Source: Diphasiastrum complanatum (lineage: Eukaryota > Streptophyta > Lycopodiopsida > Lycopodiales > Lycopodiaceae). From it: a stretch of 64,000 nucleotides of DNA. The notes under the pieces are model-generated. The model saw nothing but the letters and a program-made list of their open reading frames with translations. It did no database searches and was not told the origin of the DNA. Shown one piece after another: positions 23,981-37,789 of the stretch. The DNA lies in NCBI GenBank assembly GCA_029204225.1, contig CM055093.1, forward strand, positions 29,213,777-29,277,776, read 5' to 3'. The position numbers and the translations under genes were made by a program. Positions within the stretch are counted from its first letter, which is position 1. Each line of letters opens with the position of its first letter.

Positions 23981-25901
23981 ACTATCTAAAATGCAGCCAT
24001 TGATTACTACCTGAATCTCGGGTTGACCTTCATCACCGTAGTTAACTAATCCTATATTGAATATTGACTAATGGTAACTTTGCTTTTCTTTTCTTTTTTC
24101 CTTTGCAAAAATTGCTAACAATGTTTGTTTTGTTAACTTAACATATCACTTAAAGAAAAGCAAAAGCAAAGTGCGGCGTGCACGCCACTCTTTTTCCATG
24201 CAAACATGGAATAGCCATGTTAGATTGAGCCTATCAATGATGAGAATAGAAATCTCGTAAACACTTTTCCATTCAAGAAATGTAGTTTGCCATTTTCCAT
24301 GCATGCATGCATGGTCACTTTTACATGTGGGGTAGTTGGGCCCTTAATTACCATTCAAAAAATGTAGTTTGTTATTTTCCTTGCATGCAAGATCACTTAC
24401 TTTACATGTGGTGTAGTCAGGCCCTTAACCAAGGTCCAACCTTAAAAGTTAAGACCGCCTTCACGTTTTAGCCTTTAACATTGACTTTTTTTCATTCTCC
24501 ATTGACCAACCTCAATCCTTAGTATTGTCTTTGCAAAGCAAGGCTAACAAATTTCAATGTGAGAAGATTCAACCCTTGACTCTGCATAATGAATCTTGTG
24601 TCTCCTCCTTATCCCCTGCCCTAGCAACAGCCCACAAATGAGACAAAGGAAGAATTGTTTATAGCACTTACTACTAGAACGGCCCTATCCCAATGCGCCA
24701 CCTAGCAACATATGAGTGGTCAGGCCCTCAAAACCATAACATTGCACTTAGGCCTTACAATTTGAAATAAAACTTATAAGGCACTGTACTCAAGCTCAAC
24801 ACTTAGTATTGCCTTTGCATAAAAGTCCTAACTAAACAAGAAAGCCACAAAGCCAAGGCCCAGCTTCCCACCCTCCACACATGGTTAAAATAAGATGATG
24901 TTTTAGAGGTAATATCAATCAATATTATTAATTAGGCCAATCGTGCTATATCCTCTGCTTTTTTTGGTGGTTCAACCTTCAAACTTTCTAATAGTTATTG
25001 TTATAATCAAGTCCATGGAGGAATCATCATAAGATATGGGGACTAGATTATTACTTTGGAAATTGGGCAACTAGATCTTTGTATTCTTAAATACCTCGAA
25101 GAGCATAAGAGTGAGTGCTCAAGAACCTATTTTGAGTTGTCCTAAGAAAACCTGCATTTTTTGAAGCTTCTTAATTTTTTGAGGACTACCACTCATGAAA
25201 GGGCTTATATGCCTAAAATTTCATGATGCCAACTTTAAGAAATATTGTTGGTTGCCTTCCTATACTTTGCTCCTTTTTGAAGTACTTATAAGAGCCAACT
25301 TCCAAGGTGCATAATAAAAATCCAGATTCTAGCATACACACTTTGACTTATTCCAATGAACAGGTGTCTTATTTGTAGTATTAGGATTAGCATATCCTGG
25401 CTGGCCTTACAGTCACACATAAAAATCCTACATAATCTATTTAACTCTCTCGAATATTCATAAGAAAGCATATTTTTCTAAAAGGGTTACACTGTTCCAT
25501 GATCTTGATACATGCATTCTAGAATGCTTATGACAAATTCAAAAAGGATTGGCAAAGAAGTAAAATCAGTGATGATTGATCACAGAAAGCTGGGACCCAC
25601 ATTGATTGCTGGCATTTGGGAACAGCAAGTGAAGCATCACAATTTACCTGATTGCATATTGGCAATTGCCCCCCCGTGGCTGGTTGGTTATCATGAATTG
25701 ACAAGGAGAATGTTGATGGTAACTCCTTTGGCTTGTGGCAGAAACCCAGAAATGCAGTTTATTTTCATAGAAATCTGAGAAGCTTTTGAAGTATATTCTA
25801 GAATCCATTCCTCCTGCAAATCATCCAAAAAGAAAAGGAACAGCAGCAGCCCATCTCAAAGTCAAATCCCACCTTTCTTCTTATGCTGCTTCTCTCGGGA
25901 T
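23981..25901. other. Intergenic sequence upstream of the DUF1685 gene
   Basis: No convincing coding region. A reading frame of 88 codons at 25512-25778 has no recognisable motif. The DUF1685 promoter must lie in the last few hundred bases, but no clear TATA box could be singled out. Confidence 0.45.
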
Positions 25902-27780
25902 ATGGCGGCTGCTTCCTCTGTTCCCCTCCTTTCTTTCTCGTCCTTCTCCTTCGACGTTCCCACACTACCCTCCCAAACACATGCAATTTTCCCCCTCTTC
26001 TCTTCTACAGATCAATCGGAGCATATCTTAAGCGAAAATGATGCAGCGATGCAGCTGATTGACAAGCTTGATGAGCTATGGTTTTGGGGAAATGTACTCA
26101 CATGGCAGGCCAGTGGGCAATCCCAGGGGCAAGCCGTGCATGCGATGGTGGACGCGCATGTGGTGTCCCATGATGGGATAGATAGGGAGTCGGTGCCAAG
26201 TTCTCCTCTAACAATCTGCAAAGTTCATGATGAAGAGCTTCTCACACCAGGATTCGAAAAATTGAAGCCAAAGGAGGAGGCTTTTGATCCAAGGATGGAG
26301 GATAAAGGGGATAGAGAAGAATGTGAGGAGGAAGTAGCGGGAAATTTGGATTTGGAGCTAAAGACGGAAAAGTCAAATGATCATCCCACTATTAAGCATC
26401 AGGAGGACCAGAAATTACTCATTGAGACTGGGGAAAATGAGAATGAGCAGCAATCTGGGTTAACTTCTCAAAAGGTCAATCTGAAGATCTGAAAAGAGCA
26501 AGAGATCTGTTTTTTAATATTTATCTTTAATACAAAGGAACCTGACAATTAATCATAACCTGTCCTTACGATAAGAAGTTGTAATTGGATTGAACGAGGA
26601 TGGGAGTACGTGTTAGAGGTCTTAATGTACTGCTTTCATTAAATTTCTTAGATCTCATGTTTTGCACTCGCATTCTGGTTTGTATCTGAAAGAGGTTTGG
26701 TAGCAACATGCAATATTTAAAACCAGGTACACAAAAATTTCTAATTAACACATGAATTTGGGATCAAAAGTTTCGACCAACAGTTTTTTAGCACCGTTAT
26801 GCAGCTATATGTGTTTGGTTTGATGACTTTGATCTAAACGTCACAAACCACAATGGATTCTCCCGTCTTAATGAACTGACAAAAGAGGTTAAGTAGGACT
26901 GAGTCTGTTGTTAACTCTTTCTGGGAACATTTTGATGTGTCATGCTTGTTGTTCTGGTAAATTTTTCAAGAGATTTTCATAAACAAGATGGGCTTAAAAA
27001 CACTAGTTGATTGATGATCGATATCAAGTTTCCTGGTCCCCTGGGTGCTGTAAGTTGGTCTCGAATTTTCCTCTTCGGCAGTCTGTACAAATAGCAGGCT
27101 GACAAGAGGCTATGCTCATTAGAGAAAGAGGATCCATTATATTTCCATCCTGAACAATAGTCGTGCACGTTGTACTCTATTTGTGTGATCATGTGTCTCT
27201 TGGCTAGGAGAAAGAGAGGAATGGCCATGCGTTCTATGTGCTTGCAGCGTTTCAATCTGCTCAAACATCTTCATGTCAGTAGCTCAATTCAGATTCTGTT
27301 TGTTTTGTACAGGAGAGGCACAAGGCAGTAACATCGGGAAAACCTCCACTTCAGACCATCAATTCAGGAAGGCAGATATTAACAGAGATGAGGAGTGGGA
27401 TTTCATTGACCAGACGGCGAAGACGTGTGCGGATAAAGCGTATCAAAAGCCAGATAGATCTTGAGTATGATGAAGTAAAAGGTTTCAAGGATCTTGGTTT
27501 TAATTTTAGAGAAGATGAGCTCACTCCTGGCATTGTTAGCTTGGTTCCTGGATTGAAGCCTCATAATAGGGAAAGCACAGAATCAACTAATCTGCAATCT
27601 GAAACATCGCCAATTCAAAGACTCTATCCATCTGAAGATTGGTGGACAAGCAAGAGAAAGAGAGAGCCTCCTTTACAAAATTGGCGAATCCCTGATCCCC
27701 GCGGGGAAGGGATAGACATGAAAGAACAGTTGAAGTTTTGGGCACACATAGTAGCATCCAATGTAAGGCAAGAATGCTAA
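25902..27780 (+). CDS. DUF1685-family protein
   Basis: Two exons, 25902-26474 and 27313-27780, joined in phase 0 with donor AAAAG|GTCAAT and acceptor TTTTGTACAG|GAG, giving about 346 residues. Exon 1 encodes a variable acidic N-terminal half beginning MAAASSVPLLSF. Exon 2 holds the conserved family blocks: EVKGFKDLGFNF, LTPGIVSLVPGL and, at the C terminus, MKEQLKFWAHIVASNVRQEC, corresponding to the usual KFWA..VA..VRQES ending. An Arg-rich patch (TRRRRRVRIKR) precedes the domain and could act as a nuclear signal (inference). The family is plant-specific with no established biochemical function. No stop interrupts the model. The first ATG of the open frame was taken as start, which is not confirmed. 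Confidence 0.75.
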
Positions 27781-28182
27781 GACTGTTATGTATAGATCTT
27801 ATGTTGCTTGGTCATCCTCTTGCATATACTTGTATTCTAGCACTCTATCATTCCTTGATACTTTTATGTCTTTAAGATAAAGACTCACGTTAAATTGCTC
27901 ATTCCAGTGTAGTCTCAGGTAGTTCATCCATACGATCCTGAACGAAAGAGTTCCTTGGCGGATGAAAGTATGACTGCTGGTAGCTATTCAGTTTAATTTG
28001 TATACATTTCTTTCAAGAAGTAGCTGTCATGTGGCTGGTTCCTTGGATTCCAACCTTTTCTGATTGTACCTATGGTTTGATAGCCAGCTGGGTTACTTAG
28101 TGTGAATAGAATCCCTGTGGCTGCTCATTGTACATTAATGAGAGCACACACATATTCTTTGTATGTCAGATGTGCCAAATCT

Positions 28183-28610
28183 CTATTCTCGATGTATTGG
28201 CAGTTTTTCAATAGCCTGCAATTCAGTTCATCAGGCAGATTGGCTTTGCAGCCCAATGCTGGTTGTTGATTATCTTTAGGTTTTGAATGGCATAGACTGG
28301 GAGTTTTTGAAGAGATGAGCCTTTTTTCTCAACGTATTGGCAGTTTTTAATGGCCCGGAATTCAGTTTTTTCAAGCAGATTGGCTTTGCAGTCCAATTTT
28401 GATTGTTGATTATTTTTAGGTTTTGAATAGCATAGACTGCGAGTCTTGGAAGAGACGTGCCATTTTTGGCTTTCAATCTACTTTCAGTTTTTAATAGCCT
28501 GCAATTGAGTTTATCAGGCAGATTGGCTTTGCAGCCCAATGCTAATTTCTGATTATCTTTATGTTTGGTTTAGCATAGACTGCGAGTCTTTGAAGAGATG
28601 TGCCATTTCC
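28183..28610. repeat. Tandem repeat, three units of about 142 bp
   Basis: Units start near 28183, 28325 and 28466. Each contains CAGTTTTT..AATAGCC(T/C)G, then CAGATTGGCTTTGCAG, then GATTATCTTTAGGTTT and AGCATAGACTG. They lie about 400 bp beyond the DUF1685 stop codon. The minus-strand frame through the units is a by-product of the repeat. Confidence 0.85.
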
Positions 28611-31449
28611 TGAATGCTGTAAATAATGTATTTAGCCACTCTTGTCTATGCCTAGACTCCTGACACATTTACGGTGCTTGTAAGGGTATTCAAAAATTTG
28701 TGGCAATAGATGGATGCATCATAGTACAAAGATAGTCCTCATCCATGAATCACAGCCCAAAATTTGAAGTGACAGTCAAAGTTAAGACAGCACTTTCTAG
28801 TCTTGAACAGATTGTTTCCAAATGTGCCTGTCTAGTGGCAAGTATTTGATTTTGGAAGGCACTTCTGCAATTCATTCTCTTCATCTGCATCGGTACTAGT
28901 TCTTATGAATTAAGAGATGCAAGGCTCATTCTGTAGAATATATTTCACTTTCAGGAGCAGCTTACAGTGAAATAGAGGGCAGTGAGTCCTCTACAACCTA
29001 GAGATCTATGTTGTCAGTTGAAAACAGTTCTTTCTATGTGTTGGAGTCCAATGTGTATACAACATAAGTGCAAAGCATTTTTAGATTTTTTTTTTTTGCA
29101 AAAGCATTATTTAGATGTCAAAGATGGCTTAAATGTCAGCACGTATACTGTAAATTGTTATGAACAGCTTGCAACTCAGTCATTTACTCTTTTTCAAATT
29201 CTTCTTCTTCTTTAGGATGATTTCTAGATAAAACTCTGGTTCATGTAGTTTATATGCTTGTAAGCACTTTGAAGTGTTTTGAGCAGCAAAAACAAATAGT
29301 TTTGTTGTATTTTGAGAGCCTGATCTTTAAATCTTTATGTACCTCAGTGTATTTGTGTTCAGAATTCAAAACTCTCAAGAGATGGCTGCCATATATTGTG
29401 CATATATTGTGCAAGACATTGAAGAATTCCTTGTTACATAATGGAACATCAAAGGATTGATATGTACATGCACATCCACCAAATGGGGCTCTATGTTACA
29501 TCACCACTTATTGTTGGTTGATGTACATGCTATGATTGTCTTTTGAACATCAATTAAGCATGTACAGAGAAACAAAACAAAATGCAATCAACCTTCCTCC
29601 AGGGCCAATTATTTGTGTGTTCCATAGTACTTTTAAGAGGATTTGGTGTTTGAGAATCATGGGAATCTCATTATGAAGCTAGTTTAAATTACTAAGTTAC
29701 CTAATGAATTTTGTACTTTGCGAGCATATTACGGAGTGCTCTTCACAAAGGAGGGTTAGTGGGGAAGCTTTCTAAACGTTTCAAGTTGGTTCCCATTTTT
29801 CACACAAGGTGAGACTTTTCCCTCACGTGGTGTCCTTGGTGGTATGAAAGATGCCATTTGTGGGTAAAGTGGGTTGTGGATCCCCACTTACACCCCAATG
29901 AATTGTGTGCCATGTGCTTCATGTAAAACTATACAACTACTATAGCACTCACAGTTGAAAAATTTTCGTCTGGTGCTCTCACCATAGATCTCATTTCCTT
30001 GTAGATGTAGCGCAGGCATCCCAAAGGGAGCCGAGAACTACGACTTAGCTTTCCGGCTTTCAACACTTGTTGTCCAAACCCACTCGACATACAAGCAACG
30101 AACTTGCCAACAAAGATCAAACTTAACTAACTTGAAGTTTTGGAACCAACATAGCACCATCCGTACACTTGTCTTTCGAACCCACTCAACATACAAGCAG
30201 CCAACTTGCCAACAAAGATCATACTTAACCAACTTGAACTTATGGAACCAACATTGAGAGCCAACATAGCGCCATGCTAGATAAGGTCTCGACATGGGTA
30301 ACTTCCCCCCAAGCAAGTCACCCGACCACATCAAACTTAACCAACTTAAAGCTTCAATACAAATTAGTAACATCCATTCCAAGCAAGCCATCTAACTTAC
30401 ATAAGACTTAACCAACTGAAAGCTTTGTCATGAGCGTTGGAAGCCAACTTGGCACCACACCAGACCGGACCATGATAAACAGATAACTTCCACCTAAGCA
30501 AGCCATCCACCTCACCCAACAGCTTAGAGCTCGTTCTCCAAGTGCTTAAACAGTTCACATTCATGCAAAAAACACTCAAAAGCACAAGCCGCAACAAATA
30601 TGACAACAACTAGTTTCTAGACAGAATGGTTCCGACCACATATAGTTGGCTTCATGGATCGAATGGTTCCAACGACATACCACTGGCGTCCCTGAACACG
30701 ACCCTCAGCTAGGTGCCAAATCAAAAAGATTTGAAGTGGCCTTACAACTGGTGCTCTTACCAAACACTGCAACTTGTAAGGTAATCAGAGTTAATTTGAG
30801 AAAAATCTCACTTTATTAATAAATCTACGAAGGTTGCATTTCAAGTGTGTGACTTGGGACATGAGCTTTCTACAGTTAGTTGGTCATCTCACAACTTTTT
30901 CATTATTGAAACAAGACCATGGATTGTAGAAAAATCCCATCTCTTTCAAGAACTCCCGACTTTCCAATTCTTAATGAAGATCAAGGCTTTGAGGTGTGAT
31001 GGAGGAGGAGAGTGTGTACTCCAACAAATTCCATGACTATTGTGAGCAAAAAATCTTATGTGGTGTTCTAACCAAGACCGTCAAGTCCAGTCGATCTGAT
31101 TGGGAACTAAAACTTCACGTTGCTCTATGGGCCTATCGCACTATCCCGAAGTGAGCAATCAAGAAAGGAAGACATTCCACATACATAAAATTTAGAAAAA
31201 TGAATCTATTATATTTTATTTAAAAAATCAATACCAAAAATTCTTCCCACAAATCACATCCAAAGCCTTGGGAGCACACCAAGGTATCTATCATCTATGA
31301 CAGATCAGTAATATCTACAACCAATACTGCTCTATAAGCTTCACTTGGATGCACATGTTGTCATATCATTTTGGCACATTTTCTTTGACATAGACCATTC
31401 AATTATCGAATTTGATTTATATTGAGTCTAGGACTTTTAAATTGTTCAA
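28611..31449. other. Non-coding stretch with a local tandem duplication
   Basis: The only structure found is a tandem duplication at about 30059-30260: a unit of about 105 bp with CATACAAGC, AACTTGCCAACAAAGATCA and TGGAACCAACAT, present twice, with looser relatives to about 30430. A short T9 run lies near 29090. No gene is supported. Confidence 0.5.
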
Positions 31450-32187
31450 TTTAAGTATGTTTGCATCCGTCATCCTCAAAGTTAACAGCATACCCTAACT
31501 TAGCAAAAGAGGAAAATGACAACAGATTCTTCTTCATCCCTGGCACATATAGTACCTCCAAAATGCACAAAACCATCAGCTGTTGTGAGTGTTACCTCAC
31601 CGATGTCTTTGATTGGATAAGAAGCATTATTTGCATAAGTGACTGTCTTTCCTGGTGGGGCTAACTTACTAAATTAAATCCTCTTGGAAGTTATATGTCT
31701 AGAAGCTCCACTATCAAAATACATAATGACTTGTTTTCTGTCTGCATTGAGTGAAAAGTGCATGTGAGAGGCATCATAACTGCAAACAAGAAAAGCCCAA
31801 TCACCATGAACAAGATGAGCTGAATCATCAAAGTTTCTTGTAGGAACAGTAGATGTATGTACTTCCAAACCAGATTCAAACTCTTTTGTTTTCTCCTTGG
31901 TAATTCTCTTTCGACATTCACCAATGTAATGACCTAGCTTTTTGCAGTAGTGACACTTTCCTTCCTTCTGGATGGACCAGCATCATTATTTTCTTTGCTG
32001 AATGAGTTAGTCTTGAACTTAGATTTGTTGCTTTTAACTTTGCCTTTGACTTTGTCCTTAGCAACAAATGCTTGATCATTACCACACATATGAGAAGACT
32101 TATTCTTCTTGGTTTGCTCTTCCCGACACAACAAACTGACCAACTCTTCCCGTAACAACAAACTGACCGAAGCTTGTTGATTACCAC
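31450..32187 (-). pseudogene. Ty1/copia gag-protease fragment
   Basis: Minus strand, read 32187 to 31450. It starts MSGNQQASV at the gag linker, then a zinc knuckle CHYCKKLGHYIGEC, then YFDSGASRHITS (copia aspartic protease, DSGA), then VLYVPGMKKNLLS at about 31560-31520, the block that follows protease in copia. Frameshifts occur near 31930 and 31680. The rest of pol is absent. Confidence 0.8.
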
Positions 32188-32203
32188 TCATTGTTGTCCG
32201 ATT

Positions 32204-32634
32204 CTAGGTATGACATGTAATATTCTAGAATACGGCAAGAGGCTTTTGCAATAAGCCCAAATACTATACAACAAAAGTAGAGAGTCGGAAGTATTAGAAA
32301 TAGGTGACCAGTTGGCATCCTGCGTGTGAATGTGTCTCTTCCCATGAGTGTACAACTATATATAGCAGATCCATAGCTCATTAATGAGTTTGGTTTCCCT
32401 CCATAACAAAAACCCTAGCATTAATGTGGACTAGATTTAAATGTCTCCACATTCAAATTGAATCTTCTAAAACTCATGTATTGCACTTGCCCACACTTTC
32501 AAAAAGTGTTTATTCAAATGCTTTTAGACTATTGCAACTTTGAAAAGTCAAACTCTAAGTCTAATATGAAAATTGGCCTCAATTGCCAAATATACAAACA
32601 TGATCAAAATAGCAAAACTAGTTGAAATTTCTCA
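32204..32634 (-). mobile_element. Probable copia LTR, minus strand
   Basis: On the minus strand, positions 32755-32646 read ADIFKKSLGKDMFMKHRTSL, the last residues of a copia polyprotein. A polypurine tract (AGAGGGAG) and TCTGAGAAATTTC follow, then about 430 bp without coding. A degraded primer-binding-like sequence (TACCTAGAATCGG) lies just before the gag fragment at 32187. This single LTR thus appears to end one copy and begin the next, as after LTR-LTR recombination. Confidence 0.5.
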
Positions 32635-32755
32635 GACTCCCTCTTCAACTAGTTTAAGCATAGACTTTGAGAACAATCAAAGTGAAGTCCTATGCTTCAT
32701 GAACATGTCTTTTCCCAATGATTTTTTGAAGATATCAGCTACACATTCCTTTGAC

Positions 32756-35700
32756 GTGTGGGAAGTCGTCACAGGTGATGAGAGAAGGCCGCCAAATGAA
32801 ACGGAGATCAAAGTGTTCGACAAAAAAGATGAGGAAAGCTTTGACCTTCATTAACTTGTCAATGAAGGATCACATCATTACCCACATTTGTGATGCTGTT
32901 ACACCCAGAAAGGCATGGGATGTGCTAAAGGAGCAGTTCGAGACGTCAAATTTGTCAAGAATCATGTTTCTGAAGTCAAAGTTGAATAGTGCCCGCATGG
33001 AGCAAGGATAGCACATTCAGACATACATGACCAGAATCAAGACAATGAGGGATGAACTGCATTCTATTGGTGAGCGCATACGTGATGTGGAGCTGGTGCA
33101 CAATGCATTGTGCAGCATTGCAGAACCCTATCAGATGTTTGTGAGCGGAATAGCATCAAGAGAAAGATTCCCAACCTTTGACGAGCTCACAGGAATCTTG
33201 ATGCAGGAAGAGCAACGGCGAGAAATGGTGAAAGATAGACGTCAAAATACTGACGATCAGGCACTTGCGACACGCCAAAAACAAGGCAAGGGCAAGGGCA
33301 AGAAGAAGTCTAAACAACAATTTGCCAAGTCTCAGGAGGACGAGGGATCTTCCAATAAGACCAAGAAGATAGGCAAGTGCTTTCATTGTGGTAAAAAGGG
33401 CCATTGGAAGAGTGAATGTCGCAAATTCCTGGCGGAACAAGGCAAGGGAAAACCAAAATAAGCAGGTAACCTTGTCGATGAGGGTGAGATTGAAGACTCT
33501 AACATCTTCATATATGCATTGTCATCTAATCAAGATGATCAAGTGTGGTATATTGACTCGGGAGCCACAAGACACATGACAGGTAACAAGAATTGGTTCA
33601 GTAGCATGAAAGTGTTGGATAATGGAACGTCCGTTTCACAAGCAAATGGCGAGGTGTGCAAGATCAAGAGGATAGGCACCGTTTCAATCCAACTACCTGA
33701 TGGCAAAAGCAGGATGATCAAGAAAGTACTTTACGTACCAGGTTTGAAGAAAAATCTACTTTCTGTTGGAGTCATTACTAATCAAAAGTTGAAAGTAGAA
33801 TTCGCCCATGATCGTTGCTTTGTGATGTGAACCAAAAGTTCAAAGTTATTGCAGATGGAGTAAGAGAGCCCAATACAAAATTGCACAAGTTGATTGCTAC
33901 AATCAAGGGGCAATATGGACTTGTATCGTCCATTCCATCGCAAATTGAGTTGTGGCATAAGAGGCTTGGTCACTTGAACTTGGGAAGCCTCAGTTTGATG
34001 ATAAAATTTGAGATGGTAACAGGATTGCCTACCATAGAAAATCACTTGAAATTGATGTGCGAATCTTGTGTATATGGGAAGCAGCATCGAGAGAAGTTCA
34101 ATAAAGAGGGTCTACAAGATACTAATGATGATACATCTCAAGATACTACTACTCAACCTCCAGAGACAGGTTGGAGAGGTAGGGACAAACCTTTTGGTGC
34201 AAGAAGGATTGAAGTTGCAGGTGACAAATGCAAGGAGAAGGATGTACCGTGGGATACATTTTCACCAGAAAACCGATAACCTGATGGGAAGCTCCCTAAG
34301 TGGTTTGAGAAATTTTTGGAGAGCCGCGACATGGATGACTTTCCAGGATCATCTAGCCAGGGAGAGCTACGAAGATCAACAAGAGAAAAGACACAACCTG
34401 AAAGGTATGAAGCAAATTATGCTCTCTTATCTAGCATTATTCAAAGCAAAGAACCTTCGACTTATGGTGAAGCGAAGGATGATGACATTTGGGTCAAGGC
34501 CATGGGAGAGGAGATGGAGTCAATTTCTAAACATAGCACATGGGACTTAGTAGAACCATCAGTTGGCAAGAAACCCATTGGTTGCAAATGGGTATATAGG
34601 ACTAATTACCATGCAGATGGAAGTATAGCAAAGCACAAGGCAAGATTGGTGATCAAAGGGTATGCACAAAGTAAAGGCATCGACTATGAGGAGACCTTTG
34701 CATCGGTTTGTAAGTGGAATACTCTACGTCTACTTGTTGCTTTAGCTTCACATTTTGGTTGGCCTTTGCATCAGATGGATGTGAAATTTGCTTTTCTAAA
34801 TGGTGAGTTAAAAGAAGAAGTGTTCATGGATCAACCTGAAGGCTTTGTAGCGAAGGGACAGGAAAATAAAGTATGTCGCTTGAAGAAAGCACTTTAGGGT
34901 CTTAAAAATGCACCATGTGCGTGGTATAGCAGGATTGATGCCTACTTTCGTTCAAAGGGGATGGTGAGAACACATTTTGATCCAAATATATATGTCTTAT
35001 GCTTTGATGGTATGGTTGCTTTGATTGCTCTTTACGTTGATGACTTGATTATTACGGGAAATAATCAAGAGATGATAGACATGATCAAGAAAGACCTCAT
35101 GGAACAATTTGAGATGACAAATCTCAGTCTGATGCATTATTGCCTTGGAGTAGAGGTGTGGCAAAAAGGACATGAAGTGGGTTTAACACAGGTGAAGTAT
35201 GTCAAAGAGTTGCTACACAGGTTTAGGTTGCAGGATTGCAAACCAGTGAATACTCTTATTGAACCAAGTAAAAAGCTTTCTAAGTTTGATGAGTCATAGT
35301 CATTTGATGCTACGCTGTATAGACAGTTAGTAGGAAGCTTGATTTACCTTACCACAACTAGACCAAATATATGCTATGTTGTTGGCATTGTAAGTCAGTT
35401 TATGGCAGCACCTACGGAAAGGCATTGAAAGGCAACTAAACACATTTTGTGTTTTGTGAAAGGCACTTCATATTATGGCTTGATTTACAGGAAGCATGAT
35501 GGTTTACCTGAGTTGTGTGGCTATGTGGATGCAGATTGGGGAGGTGACTATGATGATCGTAGATCCACCACAGGGTATGTATTCCAGTTTTGTGGTAGTT
35601 GCTTTTCCTGGTCTAGTAAGAAGCAAAGTACAATTGCTCTATCCACCACAGAAGCAGAGTATAAGGCAATGTGTAGTGCAGCACAAGAAGCTATATGGTT

Positions 35701-35990
35701 GAGACAAATCTTGGAAGAAGTTGGCATGAAGCAGAAAAATCCCACGACTTTACATAGCGACAGTCAAAGTGGCATTCAGCTAGCAAAGAATCCAGTGTTC
35801 CATGCGAGAACTAAACACATTGAGATTTAGTATCACTTTATACGTTAGAGGTTGCTGAGTCGTGAGATTCATGTCGTTCATTGTAGCACAGAAGAACAAC
35901 TAGTTGATATTTTCACTAAGCCACTTGTTGGAGAAAAGTTTGATAAGTTTAGATCAAAGCTTTTTGTACTTAAAGTTTGTTAACTTTGAA
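32756..35990 (+). pseudogene. Ty1/copia gag-pol remnant, integrase deleted
   Basis: Gag from about 32756 (WEVVTGDERRPP), through FINLSMKDHI and AWDVLKEQFETSNL, to a perfect zinc knuckle CFHCGKKGHWKSEC at about 33380. Protease has WYIDSGATRHMTG; the pre-integrase block has ELWHKRLGHLNLG and CESCVYGKQHREKF. At about 34100 it jumps to the pre-RT region, so integrase is missing. Reverse transcriptase follows with HKARLVIKGYAQ, LHQMDVKFAFLNGEL and the catalytic LYVDDLIITG near 35030. RNase H has YVDADWGGDYDDRRSTTGYV and STTEAEYKA. Several in-frame stops (34895, 35297, 35426, 35828) make it dead. Confidence 0.9.
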
Positions 35991-36028
35991 GCTATGTATA
36001 TGACTGTATTAAAAAACAAAAGTAGACT

Positions 36029-36310
36029 CTACTTTAAGGGAGAGAGTTAAAATTAAAGTAGAATAACTATGCTACTGTATTGTGGGTCCTATCAATGGAT
36101 AAGGATCAGTTGACCTCGCCACAAGGCAAGTCGACAGGACACGCGTCCCGGCAACGACAACCTGGGTCATGCATGGGTTGCCTGAGTGAACAACTATATG
36201 TATAGTGTAATTTCATTTTGAGAAATACAGTTGCTATGTGAGCTTGTAGTGGAGAGTGTTTGTTGTCTGTATTACTATGTAGCATGATCTGTGTTCCTGT
36301 GCAAAGCAAA
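36029..36310 (+). mobile_element. Copia 3' end and possible short LTR
   Basis: A purine-rich tract TTTAAGGGAGAGAG follows the last pol codons, then AATTAAAGTAGAATAACTATG. This is where a short 3' LTR should begin. A TG start is not clear and no second copy is present, so borders are approximate. Confidence 0.4.
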
Positions 36311-37442
36311 TTCTAAGTCCATCTTCTTCATCAAAGTCAACTAGCATATCTTCCTTAGAATCCGTTGTAATATTGACAAAAAACCTTGTAAGTCAGCTTT
36401 TCTTTGTTGATGACGAGTAGAGGATGATGATTTTTCCATTAATCCAAGTTGTTCTTTCAATATAGATATAGTTGACTTTCTTAGATGATTGGTCATTGTT
36501 AACTCAAAATTAAACGCCAAAACATCTACATCTTGTAAATTCAAATCGTCGACTCTTGGTTGATTTTTTGACAATCTCTTTCTCTTGCCCTTTGGATCTA
36601 CTTGCAACATTTCGAGTTCATACCTTCCCCAAGAAGCATTCGTTGAAGTGGTGCACAACCAATGGACACGTAGTACTTTTGTCTGATTGCCACTTTGAAT
36701 AAAACCAAGTACTTTGGCAATCCAAAATGGATGTCCTTAAGGCATTGTTTTCTGAAGCTAGAAGTGCAACAAGGCTTGCAATCTAGATTTCATTCAAATT
36801 ACCGCGCCATTTCATTTTTGTAGCTTTTACACTTTGCCTATTCTTCCTTGAGCCCACACAAATTTCACGTTCCTCACCTTGCACAAGCTGCAACAAATCA
36901 TTATCTCAAGAAAGATTTGAAGGTTCGTCGACAATTGTAGTTGAAATTCCCAAATTATGAGGCCAATGAAATTCTTCGGTTGTTGATGCATGTTCGAGAT
37001 TGAGCAAACTGATTTTTTGTTCCTCAAAAAGTTCATCCATCAATGTTTTTCAAACTCATCAAAAAAATTATAAGTTGTTTGAATATTTGATTCCAAAAAA
37101 ATTAATAAAGCAAATAGATCAATCTCACGATGTTCTCTTTGCGCCTTTTGTTCTTCTAGCATGGACTTCAAGGGAGACAACACAACAAGTTTGATTTGAG
37201 TCGATGAAATGTTAAGCAAAAATCAAACTCCTTCAAGAGGCAGCCATGAAACTGAATTTGAAAATAGTTTTCCCATAATAATATAATGTCTGATTCATTA
37301 CATTTGATTTTAAATTGATGATGGAAGCTAATATCATTAATATTAGCTATGCATCATTCTATTTCATTGGATGCCTTAATAGAATCACGAAAATCATATG
37401 TGTGTATGATTAAAGACATGTTTGGCTTTGGCACATACAATT
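36311..37442. other. No recognisable gene
   Basis: Minus-strand frames at 36341-36658 and 36827-37036 contain a basic stretch (KGKRKRLSKNQP) but no domain I recognise; they may be remnants of a DNA transposon. Nothing firmer can be said. Confidence 0.35.
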
Positions 37443-37789
37443 TGTGAAAGTACTGTACTTTAGGACCATAAATGGATCTACAAAAGATCCACAAGAGTGA
37501 TTGGATGCTTGCTTAACAATCTATCAAAAAACTAGACACAAAAAAATTGATCTAGATTGGCAATTTGACAAACAACAAGCATTAACAATCAAAAGCATTG
37601 ATAAACATTGAAATCCGAGCCCACACGTGTGTACTACAGGCTGTAGTATGGCCTTCAACCTGAGAAACAAGTAGAAATTGATTTGGTTTCATTTGGATCA
37701 CAAAACTCAATGTACATAGCGAACTAGCTTGAGATTGCCAATGAGCTCCAAAAATTTTCTATCTTCTCACTATGGGAGCTTGGAATACA
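37443..37789 (-). mobile_element. LTR of a minus-strand copia derivative, 3' copy
   Basis: About 347 bp shared with 39535-39867 at over 95% identity by eye. Both start TGTGAAAGTA(C/T)TGTACTTTAGG and end near CTCACTATGGGAG. It contains CCACACGTGTGTACTACAGG, a motif type also seen near the ends of the LTRs at 7700 and 57450. Confidence 0.7.

Noticed and set aside
25512-25778. Short plus-strand frame upstream of the DUF1685 gene
   Set aside because: No motif, no splice link to the downstream exons, and ordinary length for chance in this region.
36341-37036. Transposase-like gene on the minus strand
   Set aside because: A basic patch and moderate length only; no catalytic motif or known block could be recognised.
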